This document shows positions 63,971 through 64,000 of a DNA stretch of 64,000 nt, piece by piece (the first letter of the stretch is position 1; each line of letters starts with the position of its first letter). Below the pieces are notes generated by a model, which saw only the letters and a program-made list of their open reading frames with translations, was not told the origin of the DNA and made no database searches. The translations under genes were made by a program, and so were the position numbers. Source of the DNA: Styela clava. Taxonomy: Eukaryota; Chordata; Ascidiacea; Stolidobranchia; Styelidae. Location: contig NC_135259.1 in the NCBI RefSeq assembly GCF_964204865.1, forward strand, positions 18,486,974 through 18,550,973. The letters are read 5' to 3'.

Positions 63971-64000
63971 ACTCTTTATACCAAATATTTTAAATTTTTG

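Larger units (their letters stand above)
46675..64000. repeat. Family I tRNA array, block 2
   Basis: Plus-orientation family I units to the right edge. From about 56.4 kb spacing becomes very regular (Ile starts 58098, 59751, 61404, 63061, 1,653-1,657 bp apart), and sequence differences between units are few, the mark of recent tandem amplification. Confidence 0.9.

Noticed and set aside
1-64000. Bacterial or phage tRNA cluster
   Set aside because: No encoded CCA ends, tRNA-Ile has an AAU anticodon, introns lie at 37/38, T-run terminators are present and no coding genes occur: all point to a eukaryotic nuclear genome.

Overview
The window is eukaryotic, most likely from an invertebrate animal. 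Every confident gene is a nuclear tRNA gene with internal A and B boxes (RNA polymerase III), the spacers are AT-rich, and two inserts carry ends resembling hAT DNA transposons. I could not identify the species. I found no protein-coding gene that I can support: the short open reading frames are translations of tRNA genes and their repeated flanks.

The window is almost entirely a tRNA gene megacluster built from two repeat families. Family I has a unit of about 1,640-1,700 bp. It carries tRNA-Ile(AAU) on one strand, an intron-containing tRNA-Asn(GUU) on the same strand, then on the opposite strand a decayed tRNA-Glu-like element with a CUC anticodon (here psi-Glu) and a normal tRNA-Glu(UUC). 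Family II has units of about 290-460 bp, mostly one tRNA-Glu(UUC or CUC) each. A longer variant places a Glu-derived copy with a UUU anticodon, a second kind of intron-containing tRNA-Asn on the other strand, and a 3' fragment of tRNA-Glu in a row.

Layout: 1-2022 family II; 2023-25195 family I on the plus orientation; 25196-34279 family II, including a 3,310-bp tandem duplication; 34280-35508 a single-copy insert ending in a hAT-like terminus; 35509-42999 family II; 43000-43278 a short hAT-like element; 43279-43645 unassigned sequence; 43646-46674 family I in inverted orientation; 46675-64000 family I again, running off the right edge.

By my count there are 24 Ile loci (8 lack the anticodon loop, 5 have C56 changed to A, 11 look structurally complete), 24 family I Asn loci, 5 family II Asn loci, 25 psi-Glu elements, 33 family I Glu loci and 46 family II Glu loci including truncated ones, plus 7 short 3' Glu fragments.

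All these genes would serve translation by supplying tRNA-Glu, tRNA-Asn and tRNA-Ile. The points most worth a second look are the 18-nt introns in tRNA-Asn, the persistence of psi-Glu in nearly every unit, the amplification of a tRNA-Ile pseudogene with no anticodon loop, the loss of T-run terminators from many otherwise intact Ile and Asn genes, and the anticodon changes in scattered copies.
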